Positions 27,182-36,300 of a stretch of DNA of 64,000 nt are shown one piece after another. Both the position numbers and the translations under genes were made by a program. The notes beneath the pieces were generated by a model. It was not told the DNA's origin. It made no database searches and worked only from the letters and a program-made list of their open reading frames with translations. This DNA is from Sphingomonas citricola. GTDB lineage: Bacteria; Pseudomonadota; Alphaproteobacteria; Sphingomonadales; Sphingomonadaceae. Each line of letters begins with the position of its first letter. Positions within the stretch are counted from its first letter, which is position 1. The stretch is from NCBI RefSeq assembly GCF_019429535.1, contig NZ_JAHXZM010000003.1, positions 248,001 to 312,000 of the forward strand, written 5' to 3'.

Positions 27182-27855
27182 TGTCCAGCCGCATCTTCGT
27201 CGCGCTCGACACGCCTGATCTCGACCGTGCCCGGTCAATCGCCGAACGGGTGCGACACCACGTCGGCGGGATAAAGCTCGGTTTAGAATTCTTCTGCGCG
27301 CACGGGCCCGCGGGTATTCGCGCGATGGAGGAGATCGGGCTGCCGGTGTTTCTCGACTTGAAGCTGCACGACATTCCCAACACGGTCGCGAAAGCAGTGC
27401 AATCGCTTGCCGCGCTCAAGCCCGCGGTTCTCACGGTCCACGCGAGCGGCGGTCGTGCGATGCTTGAGGATGCGAAAGCCGCGGCGCATCCATCGACGCG
27501 CGTCGTCGCCGTTACCATGCTCACCAGCCTCGACGACGCTGACCTGGGCTCAATTGGGGTGGCGGGCAGCGCACACGACCATGTCCTGCGGCTCGCCGAT
27601 CTTGCGCAGGAGGCGGGTCTCGACGGGATCGTCTGCTCCGGCGCGGAAGTGAAGGCAGCGCATCGCGCGTGGCCGAAGGGCTTCTTCGTCGTCCCCGGAG
27701 TGCGGCCGGCCGATGGCGCGCTCGGGGATCAGAAACGCGTCGTCACCCCGCGTCACGCGCTCGACGACGGTGCCTCGATCCTCGTTATTGGCCGTCCCAT
27801 TACCCAGGCGAGCGACCCGAACGAAGCCGCGCGCGCGATCGCCGCGACGCTCTGA
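27181..27855 (+). CDS. pyrF: Orotidine 5'-phosphate decarboxylase
   Basis: Last step of UMP synthesis. FVALDTPDLDRA at the start, the catalytic DLKLHDIPNTV near residue 60 and the C-terminal VPGVRP...GASILVIGRPIT phosphate site are all present. 224 aa. Translation starts inside the lapA stop (TGATG), so the upstream extension is rejected. It leads into the 75-aa gene and the trp genes. Confidence 0.97.
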   Translation: MSSRIFVALDTPDLDRARSIAERVRHHVGGIKLGLEFFCAHGPAGIRAMEEIGLPVFLDLKLHDIPNTVAKAVQSLAALKPAVLTVHASGGRAMLEDAKAAAHPSTRVVAVTMLTSLDDADLGSIGVAGSAHDHVLRLADLAQEAGLDGIVCSGAEVKAAHRAWPKGFFVVPGVRPADGALGDQKRVVTPRHALDDGASILVIGRPITQASDPNEAARAIAATL

Positions 27856-27868
27856 GCGGATCAAGCAA

Positions 27869-28096
27869 ATGGAAGACGGGCGGGCCCTGGTTGACGACGT
27901 ACGAGACGCAGCACGACAGCATGGCCTCACCTGGGACGCGATGGTACCCGACCGCTTCACCGTCAATCGCGCGGCCGAAGCCGACGAGGAGCGCGCCTAT
28001 GCCGAGATGGCGATCGCCAAGCGCGCGTTACGCAACCACATTTGTGCCACCTACGGCCTGACGGTCGACGAACTAGCCAGCCTGGCCATGCCCTGA
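27869..28096 (+). CDS. Hypothetical 75-aa protein between pyrF and trpF
   Basis: Not recognised. A small soluble protein, predicted mostly helical and rich in Ala, Asp and Glu (MEDGRALVDDVRDAARQ, then EERAYAEMAIAKRAL), ending with GLTVDELASLAMP. It has in-phase spacing in a tight operon (13 bp after pyrF, 50 bp before trpF), which supports it being real. The same frame runs upstream through pyrF, but nothing in that part looks coding. No start alternative is better than the ATG at 27869. Confidence 0.6.
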   Translation: MEDGRALVDDVRDAARQHGLTWDAMVPDRFTVNRAAEADEERAYAEMAIAKRALRNHICATYGLTVDELASLAMP

Positions 28097-28146
28097 GCAG
28101 CGCGCACAAATTGGCCTTGTCGCGATGAGGCTGCTAGACGCCCACC

Positions 28147-28785
28147 ATGCCAATCTCCGCCAAGATCTGCGGTCTGACCACCGCCGCGACACTTGATGCA
28201 GCGATCGGTCGCGGGGCGAGCCACGTCGGCTTCGTATTCTTTCCGCCATCACCACGCAATCTGTCGTTCGAGCAGGCCGCTGCGCTTGCCATTCGAGTGC
28301 CTGACCATGTTTCGCGCGTCGGCGTCTTCGTTGACCCGGATGACGAAACGATCACCCGCGCCGTCCGCGATGCCCGCCTGTCGGTAATTCAGCTTCACCA
28401 GACATCGCCCGAACGCATCGCGCACCTCCGCCGAATGACGGGCGTAGAGACTTGGGCCGCGGTCGCCGTCAAGACGAGAGCCGATCTCGATGCCGCTGGC
28501 CGCGTCGTCGGCGCGGCCGATGGATTGCTGTTCGATGCGAAGACGCCTGCGGGCGCGACACTGCCCGGCGGGATGGGCGTCCGCTTCGACTGGTCGCTGC
28601 TCTCCGGTTACTCGTCGCCGCTACCCTGGGGATTGTCGGGAGGCCTCGACGCGGCGAACGTCGCAGAGGCGGTTGACCGCACGCAGACCAAGTTAGTCGA
28701 CACGTCGTCTGGCGTCGAGGACGTGCCTGGCGTCAAGAGCGTGGACAAGATCGCCGCCTTCCTTCAATCGGTGCGGCAGCTATGA
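28147..28785 (+). CDS. trpF: Phosphoribosylanthranilate isomerase
   Basis: TIM-barrel isomerase of tryptophan synthesis. The catalytic Cys lies in KICGLTTA at the start. [12 protein letters not shown], the strand RVGVFVDP and the C-terminal [13 protein letters not shown] with DTSSGVED are family motifs. 212 aa. Its stop overlaps the trpB start by ATGA. There is no trp leader peptide or attenuator upstream that I can see. Confidence 0.97.
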   Translation: MPISAKICGLTTAATLDAAIGRGASHVGFVFFPPSPRNLSFEQAAALAIRVPDHVSRVGVFVDPDDETITRAVRDARLSVIQLHQTSPERIAHLRRMTGVETWAAVAVKTRADLDAAGRVVGAADGLLFDAKTPAGATLPGGMGVRFDWSLLSGYSSPLPWGLSGGLDAANVAEAVDRTQTKLVDTSSGVEDVPGVKSVDKIAAFLQSVRQL

Positions 28786-30032
28786 CCCCCATTCTCGATC
28801 AACAGGCGGTGCCCAACAGCTTCCGCCAGCAACCCGATTCACGCGGCCATTTTGGCGAATATGGCGGCCGCTATGTCGCCGAGACGCTCATGCCGCTGAT
28901 TCTGGAGCTTGAAACCGCGTATCGCGCCGCAAAGCAGGATCCGGCGTTTCAGGCGCAGTTCGACGACTTGCTTGAACATTATGTCGGCCGACCCAGCCCG
29001 CTCTACTACGCGGAGCGCCTGACGGAGGCGTTGCGCGACAGCGCGCCCGAGGGGATGGGTCCGGAAATCTGGTTCAAGCGCGACGAATTGAATCACACCG
29101 GCGCGCACAAGATCAACAATTGCGTCGGGCAAATCCTGCTGGCGCTTCGCATGGGAAAGACGCGGATCATCGCGGAAACCGGTGCGGGACAGCATGGTGT
29201 CGCGACCGCGACGGTTTGCGCACGCTTCGGCCTCCCCTGCGTCATATATATGGGCGCCAAGGACGTTGAACGGCAGGCGCCCAACGTCTTCCGGATGAAA
29301 TTGCTCGGTGCCGAGGTTCGTGCGGTGGAGAGCGGTGCGCGCACGCTCAAGGATGCGATGAACGAGTCGCTGCGCGACTGGGTCGCGAACGTTCACGACA
29401 CTTTCTACATCATCGGCACTGCAGCCGGCCCGCACCCCTATCCGGAGCTCGTCCGCGATTTCCAGAGCGTGATCGGACGCGAGGCACGTACGCAGATGCT
29501 GGCGCGGACGGGCCGGCTGCCAGACCTTCTGGTAGCTGCAATCGGGGGGGGATCGAATGCGATCGGACTGTTCCACCCCTTCCTCGATGATGCCAACGTG
29601 CAGATGCTCGGGGTCGAAGCGGCGGGCGAAGGGCTCGATGCCAAGCATGCCGCCAGCCTCGCCGGCGGCTTTCCCGGCGTCCTTCATGGCAACAAGACCT
29701 ACCTGTTGCAGGACGACGACGGCCAGATCGCGGAGGCGCATTCGATTTCCGCTGGTCTCGATTATCCCGGCATCGGCCCCGAGCACGCCTGGCTAAAGGA
29801 CATTGGACGCGTCGCCTATACCAGCGTCACCGATCACGAAGCATTGGATGCATTCCAGCTGCTGTGTCGCGTCGAGGGTATCATCCCCGCGCTCGAACCA
29901 TCGCACGCGATCGCAGCCGTTGCCGCAAGGTCGAAGGAGATGCGGCGGGATCAGGTAGTTCTGGCCAATCTGTGCGGGCGCGGCGACAAGGATATCTTCA
30001 CCGTTGCCGAAGCGCTCGGGGTGGCGATCTGA
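28782..30032 (+). CDS. trpB: Tryptophan synthase beta chain
   Basis: PLP enzyme condensing indole with serine. HTGAHKINN holds the PLP lysine (K110), [13 protein letters not shown] and the Gly-rich phosphate loop GGGSNAIG are clear. 416 aa, full length. It is coupled to trpF by ATGA and to trpA by TGATG, so the alpha and beta subunits are produced together. This is TrpB1, not the long TrpB2 type. Confidence 0.98.
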   Translation: MTPILDQQAVPNSFRQQPDSRGHFGEYGGRYVAETLMPLILELETAYRAAKQDPAFQAQFDDLLEHYVGRPSPLYYAERLTEALRDSAPEGMGPEIWFKRDELNHTGAHKINNCVGQILLALRMGKTRIIAETGAGQHGVATATVCARFGLPCVIYMGAKDVERQAPNVFRMKLLGAEVRAVESGARTLKDAMNESLRDWVANVHDTFYIIGTAAGPHPYPELVRDFQSVIGREARTQMLARTGRLPDLLVAAIGGGSNAIGLFHPFLDDANVQMLGVEAAGEGLDAKHAASLAGGFPGVLHGNKTYLLQDDDGQIAEAHSISAGLDYPGIGPEHAWLKDIGRVAYTSVTDHEALDAFQLLCRVEGIIPALEPSHAIAAVAARSKEMRRDQVVLANLCGRGDKDIFTVAEALGVAI

Positions 30033-30835
30033 TGACGCGCCTGTCCAGCGCCTTCCGCGCCGACCGTCCGGCGCTTGTAACCTTCGTAACCGCGGGTGAC
30101 CCCGACGTGACGACCACGCCCGCTATTCTTGATGCGCTGGTCGCGGGCGGCGCCGACGTCATCGAATTAGGGATGCCGTTTACCGACCCGATGGCCGACG
30201 GTCCGGCTATTCAAGCTGCGAACATTCGGAGCCTCGACGGCGGCACCACCACCGCAGACATTCTTTCGATCGCCAAAGACTTCCGTGAACGTCACTCCGA
30301 CGTGCCGCTGGTGCTGATGGGTTATGCGAACCCGATGCTGCGGCGCGGGGCTGAGTGGTTCGCCACGGCCGCACACGCGGCGGGTGTCGACGGTGTCATC
30401 TGCGTCGACGTGCCGCCCGAGGAGGACGATGCACTGGGCCCCGCACTGCGTGACGCGGGACTTGACCTCATTCGTCTAGCCACGCCGACCACCGACCTGG
30501 CGCGTTTGCCAGAGGTGGTGAATGGCGCGTCGGGGTTTCTCTACTACGTGTCGGTCGCGGGGATCACCGGCTTGCAGCAGGCGCAGCAGGCCTCGATCGA
30601 GGAAGCGGTCTCGCGCCTCAAACAGGCAACCGACGTACCGATCGCGGTCGGCTTCGGTGTGCGCACCCCCGATCAGGCAGGCGCGATCGGTGCGGTTGCG
30701 GATGGCGTGGTCGTAGGTTCCGCTATCGTCGAGATTGTCGCTGCTCACGGCGCGGATGCGCCGACGCATGTCACCACCTATGTTCGCGGCTTGTCCGACG
30801 CGCTTGCCTCGGCCCGCAAGGAAACAGCACAATGA
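30032..30835 (+). CDS. trpA: Tryptophan synthase alpha chain
   Basis: TIM-barrel subunit cleaving indole-3-glycerol phosphate and channelling indole to TrpB. FVTAGDPD, the catalytic Glu in VIELGMPFTDPMADGP, and the C-terminal GFGVRTPDQA phosphate-binding loop are present. 267 aa from the ATG at 30032. Its stop overlaps accD by ATGA. Confidence 0.97.
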   Translation: MTRLSSAFRADRPALVTFVTAGDPDVTTTPAILDALVAGGADVIELGMPFTDPMADGPAIQAANIRSLDGGTTTADILSIAKDFRERHSDVPLVLMGYANPMLRRGAEWFATAAHAAGVDGVICVDVPPEEDDALGPALRDAGLDLIRLATPTTDLARLPEVVNGASGFLYYVSVAGITGLQQAQQASIEEAVSRLKQATDVPIAVGFGVRTPDQAGAIGAVADGVVVGSAIVEIVAAHGADAPTHVTTYVRGLSDALASARKETAQ

Positions 30836-31698
30836 GCTGGTTAAGCAACGTTCGCAATGCCTTGTCCTCGATCGTTCCCGCGGGCAAGCAGCAGACTCCC
30901 GAAAACCTGTGGCACAAGTGCAAAGGCTGCGGGACGATGGTCTTCACCAAGGAGCTGGAGGAGAACCTTCATGTCTGTCCGACGTGTGACCATCACGATC
31001 GCATCGGGCCGTCCGAGCGCTTTGCCTATCTGTTCGACGATGGCACCGCGCAGCCGATCGCCCCGCCCAAGGCACCCGAGGATCCGCTCAAGTTTCGTGA
31101 TTCGAAGCGGTACGTCGACCGACTGAAGGCGGCGCGCGCCGATACCGGCGAACAGGACGCCTTCGTCAATGCGCGTGGACTGATCCACGGTCGCAAGGTC
31201 GTGATCGGCGTGCAGGACTTCGCCTTCATGGGTGGCTCGATGGGTCAAGCCGTCGGCGAGGCATTCATCCAAGGTGTAGAGGCCGCGATCGCGGACCGGG
31301 CGCCCTACGTCGTCTTCACCGCCTCGGGTGGCGCGCGGATGCAGGAGGGCATCCTCAGCTTGATGCAGATGCCGCGCAGCACGGTTGCGATCCAGATGCT
31401 CCACGATGCCGGGCTGCCATACATCGTCGTGCTGACCGATCCGACGTCGGGCGGCGTCATGGCGGCCTATGCAATGCTCGGCGACATCCACATCGCCGAG
31501 CCCAAGGCGACGCTCGCCTTCACCGGCCGGCGCGTGATCGAAAACACGATCCGCGAGAAGCTGCCCGACGATTTCCAGACCAGCGAATATTATCTCGAGC
31601 ACGGCATGATCGACATGGTCGTGCATCGGAAGGATTTGCGCGACCGGCTTGCCAGCGTCATCGGCTATCTATGCGCGGAACGTAGCGCGGCGGCGTGA
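30832..31698 (+). CDS. accD: Acetyl-CoA carboxylase carboxyltransferase subunit beta
   Basis: Beta half of the carboxyltransferase that makes malonyl-CoA for fatty acid synthesis; the partner AccA is not in this window. The N-terminal zinc finger uses C30, C33, C49 and C52. The crotonase-like core has SGGARMQEGILSL and PTSGGV. 288 aa. The trpFBA-accD-folC order is common in alphaproteobacteria and ties it to trp transcription. Confidence 0.97.
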   Translation: MSWLSNVRNALSSIVPAGKQQTPENLWHKCKGCGTMVFTKELEENLHVCPTCDHHDRIGPSERFAYLFDDGTAQPIAPPKAPEDPLKFRDSKRYVDRLKAARADTGEQDAFVNARGLIHGRKVVIGVQDFAFMGGSMGQAVGEAFIQGVEAAIADRAPYVVFTASGGARMQEGILSLMQMPRSTVAIQMLHDAGLPYIVVLTDPTSGGVMAAYAMLGDIHIAEPKATLAFTGRRVIENTIREKLPDDFQTSEYYLEHGMIDMVVHRKDLRDRLASVIGYLCAERSAAA

Positions 31699-31776
31699 TG
31701 CGCCTCGGGCGTCGCGTGAGATAAGTTCCGTGCGGCGCCTACATACCTTCCGACGCCGTCATTCGGATTTCGCGTC

Positions 31777-33105
31777 ATGCCCGACCATGCCCGCTCGACC
31801 GATCCCGCCGTGCAGGCGCAGCTTGAGCGTTTATGGGCACTCTCACCCGGCGCGGACGTGCTGGGGCTCGAGCGCATCACGCGATTACTTACGCGGCTCG
31901 GCAACCCGCACCGCCGCTTGCCGCCGGTCTTCCACGTTGCCGGAACCAACGGCAAGGGCTCGACCTGCGCCTTTCTCCGCGCCGCCATCGAGGCCGCCGG
32001 CTACCGCGTCCATTCCTACACCAGCCCACACCTCGTTCGCTTCAACGAGCGTATCCGGCTCTCCGGGACGCTGATCGACGACGCGACGTTGGCGAACCTG
32101 CTGCGGCAGGTGCTGGACGTCGCCGACGACATTGGTGCTAGCTTTTTCGAAGTGACGACTGCCGCGGCCTTTCTCGCGTTCGCAACGACGCCCGCGGACG
32201 CGTGCGTGATCGAGGTCGGACTGGGCGGACGGCTCGATGCGACCAACGTGATACCGACGGCGGCAGTATGCGGCATCGCGGCACTGGGGATGGATCACGA
32301 AGCGTTCCTGGGTGACACGTTGCCCAAGATCGCGGCTGAAAAGGCAGGCATCGCGAAGTCGGGCGTGCCGCTCGTGACCATGGCATACCCCCCCGAGATC
32401 ACCGCGGTCATCAGGCGAGCAGCAGAGGACGCGGGCGCGCCGCTACTCGCGCAAGGGTTTGGGTGGAACTGGGAGGCGGAGGAAGACGCGCTCCGCTATC
32501 GCGACGAGATCGGTGAGTCGACGCTGCCGCTCCCCTCACTGCGTGGCGCACATCAGCCGGCGAACTTCGCGCTCGCCACCGCGATGCTTCGGCATCAACG
32601 CGCGCTCATCGTTTCAGACGAAGCGATTGCGGATGCTGCCGCGACCGCACGCTGGCCGGCGCGCTTGCAACGTCTGTCCCCAGGACCACTCACCGATTTG
32701 GTGCCGCCGGGTACCGCTATTTGGCTCGACGGTGGTCACAATCCCTCCGCGGGGGAGGCTCTCGCCCGATCCCTGCCTCGTCGAGCCACGGCGACCGGGA
32801 TCACGATGATCCTGGGTATGCTCGCCAACAAAGATCCGGCCGGCTTCCTTCGACCCATGGCATCGCACATCGATCGCGTCATCGGCGTGCCGGTGCCCGA
32901 TCATGCGAGCCACGCGCCCGATAGCCTCGCTCAGGTGGCGCAGGAGTTGGGTATTCCGGTCAGTACAACTGCTGACAATGTGGCTGAAGCGCTCACTATG
33001 GCAGCCCCGCAGCCTGAGGGCGGATCAAGCCCAATGATCCTGATAGCCGGCTCACTATATCTGGCGGGTGAGGTCCTTGCTCGCAACAACGAGCTGCCGG
33101 CCTAA
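31777..33105 (+). CDS. folC: Folylpolyglutamate synthase / dihydrofolate synthase
   Basis: Mur-ligase-family enzyme adding glutamate to folates. The P-loop is GTNGKGSTCAFL; SPHLVRFNERI and the metal-binding EVGLGGRLDATN follow; the C-terminal domain contains LDGGHNPSAG. 442 aa. It starts 78 bp after accD. The last gene of the lapA-pyrF-trp-accD-folC string. Confidence 0.95.
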   Translation: MPDHARSTDPAVQAQLERLWALSPGADVLGLERITRLLTRLGNPHRRLPPVFHVAGTNGKGSTCAFLRAAIEAAGYRVHSYTSPHLVRFNERIRLSGTLIDDATLANLLRQVLDVADDIGASFFEVTTAAAFLAFATTPADACVIEVGLGGRLDATNVIPTAAVCGIAALGMDHEAFLGDTLPKIAAEKAGIAKSGVPLVTMAYPPEITAVIRRAAEDAGAPLLAQGFGWNWEAEEDALRYRDEIGESTLPLPSLRGAHQPANFALATAMLRHQRALIVSDEAIADAAATARWPARLQRLSPGPLTDLVPPGTAIWLDGGHNPSAGEALARSLPRRATATGITMILGMLANKDPAGFLRPMASHIDRVIGVPVPDHASHAPDSLAQVAQELGIPVSTTADNVAEALTMAAPQPEGGSSPMILIAGSLYLAGEVLARNNELPA

Positions 33106-33166
33106 ATCGAGATGTTGACTACGTCTGGCAGGTCAGCTCGCAGCCAGAAGGATCGTTTAAAATCGC

Positions 33167-33217
33167 ACGGCCGCGTCGAGCTAATTCCAATTGCGACGCC
33201 TTTATTTGCGCGGCCGT
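33167..33217. terminator. Inverted repeat between convergent folC and ampG
   Basis: Nine-base arms ACGGCCGCG (33167-33175) and CGCGGCCGT (33209-33217), with a nested five-base repeat (33174-33178, 33194-33198). It sits between two convergent genes but has no clear T tract, so terminator function is only plausible. Confidence 0.3.
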
Positions 33218-34566
33218 CACACTGATGCCCCGTCACGCGCGTCGCCCGAGCCTTCAATCCCGGCGCTGCCGACCGAGCGATCGATCAGCCCGGCGCGGCT
33301 CATCCACCAGAACAGCACGACACCGGGCAGCGCTAGGATGGTGGTGAGCACGTAGAAGTTAACGTAGCCAAGCTGTTCCACCAACGCTCCCGCCGTGGTT
33401 CCCGTCAGCACCCGACCCAGCACACTCGTGGCAGCCGATATCAAGGCATATTGGGCGGCGGTGAAACGAAGGTCGGTCAGGGCGGAAAAATAGGCAACCA
33501 GCGTGACGCCGCCGATCCCGCTGGCGATATTCTCGAAACCGATCGCGCCTGCCATGCCGATGTTACTATGCCCCGCGGCCGCAAGCAGCGCGAACGACAG
33601 ATTGCTGACTGCCATGAGCACGAGGCTCAGAAATACCGAGCGCTTCAATCCCATGCGGGCATACAGAATGCCGCCGATGAAGATGCCAATCAGATAGGCC
33701 CAGAAGCCGATCCCGACGTCAAAGAATGCGATTTCGTCGTTGCTGAACCGCAAATCGTCGAACAGCAGACGGAACGTCAGATTGGCGAGTGTGTCACCGA
33801 CCTTGTGGATCAGGATGAACACGAGCACCAGCCACGCGCCCGAACGCGAAAAGAACTCCGCGAAAGGTTGCCACACTGCGCGGACGGCCGTCGCCAGGCC
33901 CCTGCGTTCGATCGGCTCACGGCGCCGCGCTGGCTCCCCCAACAGCAAGCCGGCCAACATCGCGGGCAACGCGAGCGTCGCACAGGCGAGGTAAGCAGCG
34001 GACCAGCCGTGCCGCGCCGCCACCACCAGCGCGAGCGCCCCCGCGCCGGCGGAGCCGATCCGCCAGCCATATTGGCTCATCCCCGAGCCCACCCCCAGTT
34101 GCCGCGGCTCCAAAATCTCGATGCGATAGGCGTCGATCACGATGTCGAACGTCGCCCCTGCGATGCCTACAAGGATCGCCGCCGTGGCGGTCGCGGAGAT
34201 CGACGCGCGTGGATCGACCAACGCCAGGTGCGCCACCGCCGCAATGACAAGGACGCCGGCAAACAACAGCCACGACACTCGTTGTCCAAGCCGCCCGAGC
34301 ACGGGCAACCGAACGCCGTCGACCAGCCACGCCCACAGGAACTTCAGATTGTAGACGAGGAAGGCGAGGCTGAAAGCCGTCACCGTCTTCTTGTCGATCC
34401 CTGCCTGCGACAGCCGCGTGGTCAGCGTGGCGGCAATCATCGAGTAAGGGAATCCGGACGAGATGCCGAGTGCGAGCGCGGCAAGCGGCGCGCGTTCCAC
34501 GTACGGCCTCACACCGTCCCACCATGTCCGCCGATCAGTGTCCGTCATCCCCGGCGTCGCCGCCAT
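33217..34566 (-). CDS. AmpG-family MFS permease (muropeptide transporter type)
   Basis: 449-aa transporter with about 12 to 14 hydrophobic helices. GISSGFPYSMIAATLTTRLS at the N terminus, FLWAWLVDGVRLP and the internal GIGFWAYLIGIFIGGILY fit AmpG, which imports anhydromuropeptides for cell-wall recycling. The GGGAG element 7 nt before the ATG at 34566 supports this start. No ampC, ampR or ampD gene is adjacent; the serine hydrolase at 18073 is far away. Alphaproteobacteria often have several AmpG paralogues with unclear substrates. Confidence 0.85.
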   Translation of the reverse strand: MAATPGMTDTDRRTWWDGVRPYVERAPLAALALGISSGFPYSMIAATLTTRLSQAGIDKKTVTAFSLAFLVYNLKFLWAWLVDGVRLPVLGRLGQRVSWLLFAGVLVIAAVAHLALVDPRASISATATAAILVGIAGATFDIVIDAYRIEILEPRQLGVGSGMSQYGWRIGSAGAGALALVVAARHGWSAAYLACATLALPAMLAGLLLGEPARRREPIERRGLATAVRAVWQPFAEFFSRSGAWLVLVFILIHKVGDTLANLTFRLLFDDLRFSNDEIAFFDVGIGFWAYLIGIFIGGILYARMGLKRSVFLSLVLMAVSNLSFALLAAAGHSNIGMAGAIGFENIASGIGGVTLVAYFSALTDLRFTAAQYALISAATSVLGRVLTGTTAGALVEQLGYVNFYVLTTILALPGVVLFWWMSRAGLIDRSVGSAGIEGSGDARDGASV

Positions 34567-34625
34567 TCGCTTGCTCCCGCGCGATTTCTGGCGAACACTA
34601 GCGGGAAAAGACGGAGAGGTAAGCC

Positions 34626-35765
34626 ATGAACGCAGCCACCGGGCCGCTTCGCCCGACGTCGGGCCAGCTCGCGCTGGCGCAATTGCTCGCCGAGGGCGGA
34701 CGAAAGCGCGAGGTCGGGATCACGCACGTCGATGCGCTGGCTTACACCGACCCCGCGCGCCACGTCGCCGAACAGGCGCGCATCTTTGCGAGGGCACCGC
34801 TGGTGATCGGTCCATCGGCACTGGTCGCGGAGGCGGGCACTGCGGTTCCGCACGATGGCTTTGGCAAGCCCCTTCTCGTTACCCGCGACCGGCACGGCGA
34901 GGCGCACGTCTTCTTGAACGTCTGCCGACATCGCGGCACGCGTCTGGTCGAAGGCACCGAGCCGGTTTGTTCACCGCGTCTCGTCTGCCCCTATCACGCG
35001 TGGAGCTATTCCCTGGACGGCCAGCTGGTCGGGCTGCCTCGCCCAGACGCGTTCCCGGGCATCGATAAGGAAGCATTAGCGCTCAAGCGTTTGCCGACGC
35101 GGGAGGCGGGCGGACTGATCTGGTTCGCTTTTGACGAGGCTGCCTCTTTCGTCGAGGCCGATGCGCTCGGGCAGGATTTCGACGCCTTCGGGCTCCGCGA
35201 TATGCATCTGTTTCGCCGCAGGACGCATGACGTGGCGGGAAATTGGAAGCTCGTCATGGATGCTTTCCTTGAAAGTTACCATGTCGCGCGGCTGCATGCG
35301 CAGACGATCGGACGGTTTTTCAAGGACGGGGTCGCCTCTGCCGACACGATCGGGCCGCACCAGCGGTCGGCCGTTGCGCGCGAGATCGACGAGGCGGCGG
35401 TGCGTGCGGGCGACTGGCCTACGCTGCGATCGGCGATCACCTATACGTATCAGATGTTTCCGGGCACCGTGCTGATCGTCAGCCCCGACTACGTCAATCT
35501 GATGGTGCTGATGCCGCAGGCGCACGATCGCGTTCTAGTCGAGGACTTCATGCTGATCCCCGAGCCGCCCGCGACCGACAAGGCCCGCCATCACTGGGAA
35601 AAGAGCTGGAATTTGCTGGACGGCGGCGTCTTCGCCAGCGAGGATTTCCGCGCCGCGGCACTGGCGCAGCAGGGTCTGGCGTCGGGTGCGCTCGATCGTG
35701 TTACGCTGGGAACGCTCGAGGCGGGGATCCGGCAATTCCACGATCAGGTGGAGCGGCACCTGTAG
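34626..35765 (+). CDS. Rieske non-heme iron oxygenase, alpha subunit
   Basis: 379-aa oxygenase. The Rieske [2Fe-2S] ligands are C100, H102, C121 and H124 (CRH and CPYH). The mononuclear iron site is ESYHVARLH (H219, H224), with a bridging Asp in VMDAFLE. The ribosome-binding site GGAGAGGT precedes the ATG. No beta subunit, ferredoxin or reductase gene is nearby, so it must borrow electron partners. The substrate is unknown; candidates are aromatic acids, carnitine-like compounds or other small molecules. Ends 3 bp from the convergent response regulator. Confidence 0.88.
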   Translation: MNAATGPLRPTSGQLALAQLLAEGGRKREVGITHVDALAYTDPARHVAEQARIFARAPLVIGPSALVAEAGTAVPHDGFGKPLLVTRDRHGEAHVFLNVCRHRGTRLVEGTEPVCSPRLVCPYHAWSYSLDGQLVGLPRPDAFPGIDKEALALKRLPTREAGGLIWFAFDEAASFVEADALGQDFDAFGLRDMHLFRRRTHDVAGNWKLVMDAFLESYHVARLHAQTIGRFFKDGVASADTIGPHQRSAVAREIDEAAVRAGDWPTLRSAITYTYQMFPGTVLIVSPDYVNLMVLMPQAHDRVLVEDFMLIPEPPATDKARHHWEKSWNLLDGGVFASEDFRAAALAQQGLASGALDRVTLGTLEAGIRQFHDQVERHL

Positions 35766-35768
35766 CGT

Positions 35769-36203
35769 TCAGGCGGCGGGTACGAACAATTCGAAGCCCT
35801 GCGGCAGTCGTTTCGCCTGACGCCCCGCCTTTACCGCGTCGACCGCCTGGATCGCGTGCAGCAGATCGCGTTCGAGATACGGCTTGGCGAGGAAGGCGAC
35901 CGCCAGCGTGCGCGCCTCAGGCGGACAGGTGCCGGTCACGAACATCACCGGCACGTCACGCTCGGCCGCGGCGCGCGCGACGTCGACCCCGCTGCCGTCC
36001 GCCAGCCGAACGTCGGCCAAGATCAGATCGACCGCGACCGTATCGCGTGCCAGCAGCGCGCGCGCGTCCGCCACGCGGTCAACGGTCGCCAGCACCTCGT
36101 ACCCGTTGTCGCGCAGCATCCGTTCGGTGTCGAACGCGATCAGCGGCTCGTCCTCCACGACCAGCAGGCGCGAGATCAGGCGCTGTTTCCGTCCGAACAA
36201 CAT
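35769..36203 (-). CDS. Single-domain response regulator
   Basis: 144-aa CheY-like receiver with no output domain. The acidic pocket is EDE (17-19), the phospho-acceptor is probably D64 in ADVRLADG, the switch Thr is T90 and the Lys is K107 (AKPY). The segment VMFVTGTCPPE resembles the motif of the alphaproteobacterial FATGUY-type receivers. The ATG at 36203 is chosen because it begins the receiver; the frame extends upstream without domain similarity. No histidine kinase is adjacent. Confidence 0.85.
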   Translation of the reverse strand: MLFGRKQRLISRLLVVEDEPLIAFDTERMLRDNGYEVLATVDRVADARALLARDTVAVDLILADVRLADGSGVDVARAAAERDVPVMFVTGTCPPEARTLAVAFLAKPYLERDLLHAIQAVDAVKAGRQAKRLPQGFELFVPAA

Positions 36204-36300
36204 GCGTTGGCTTCCATCGTTACGGTCGCACAACGCAAAAGGATGAATTCGGTCGCAAATATTTGACAGCGCTCGACCGAGCAGCGTTAAGCCCGCGCGC

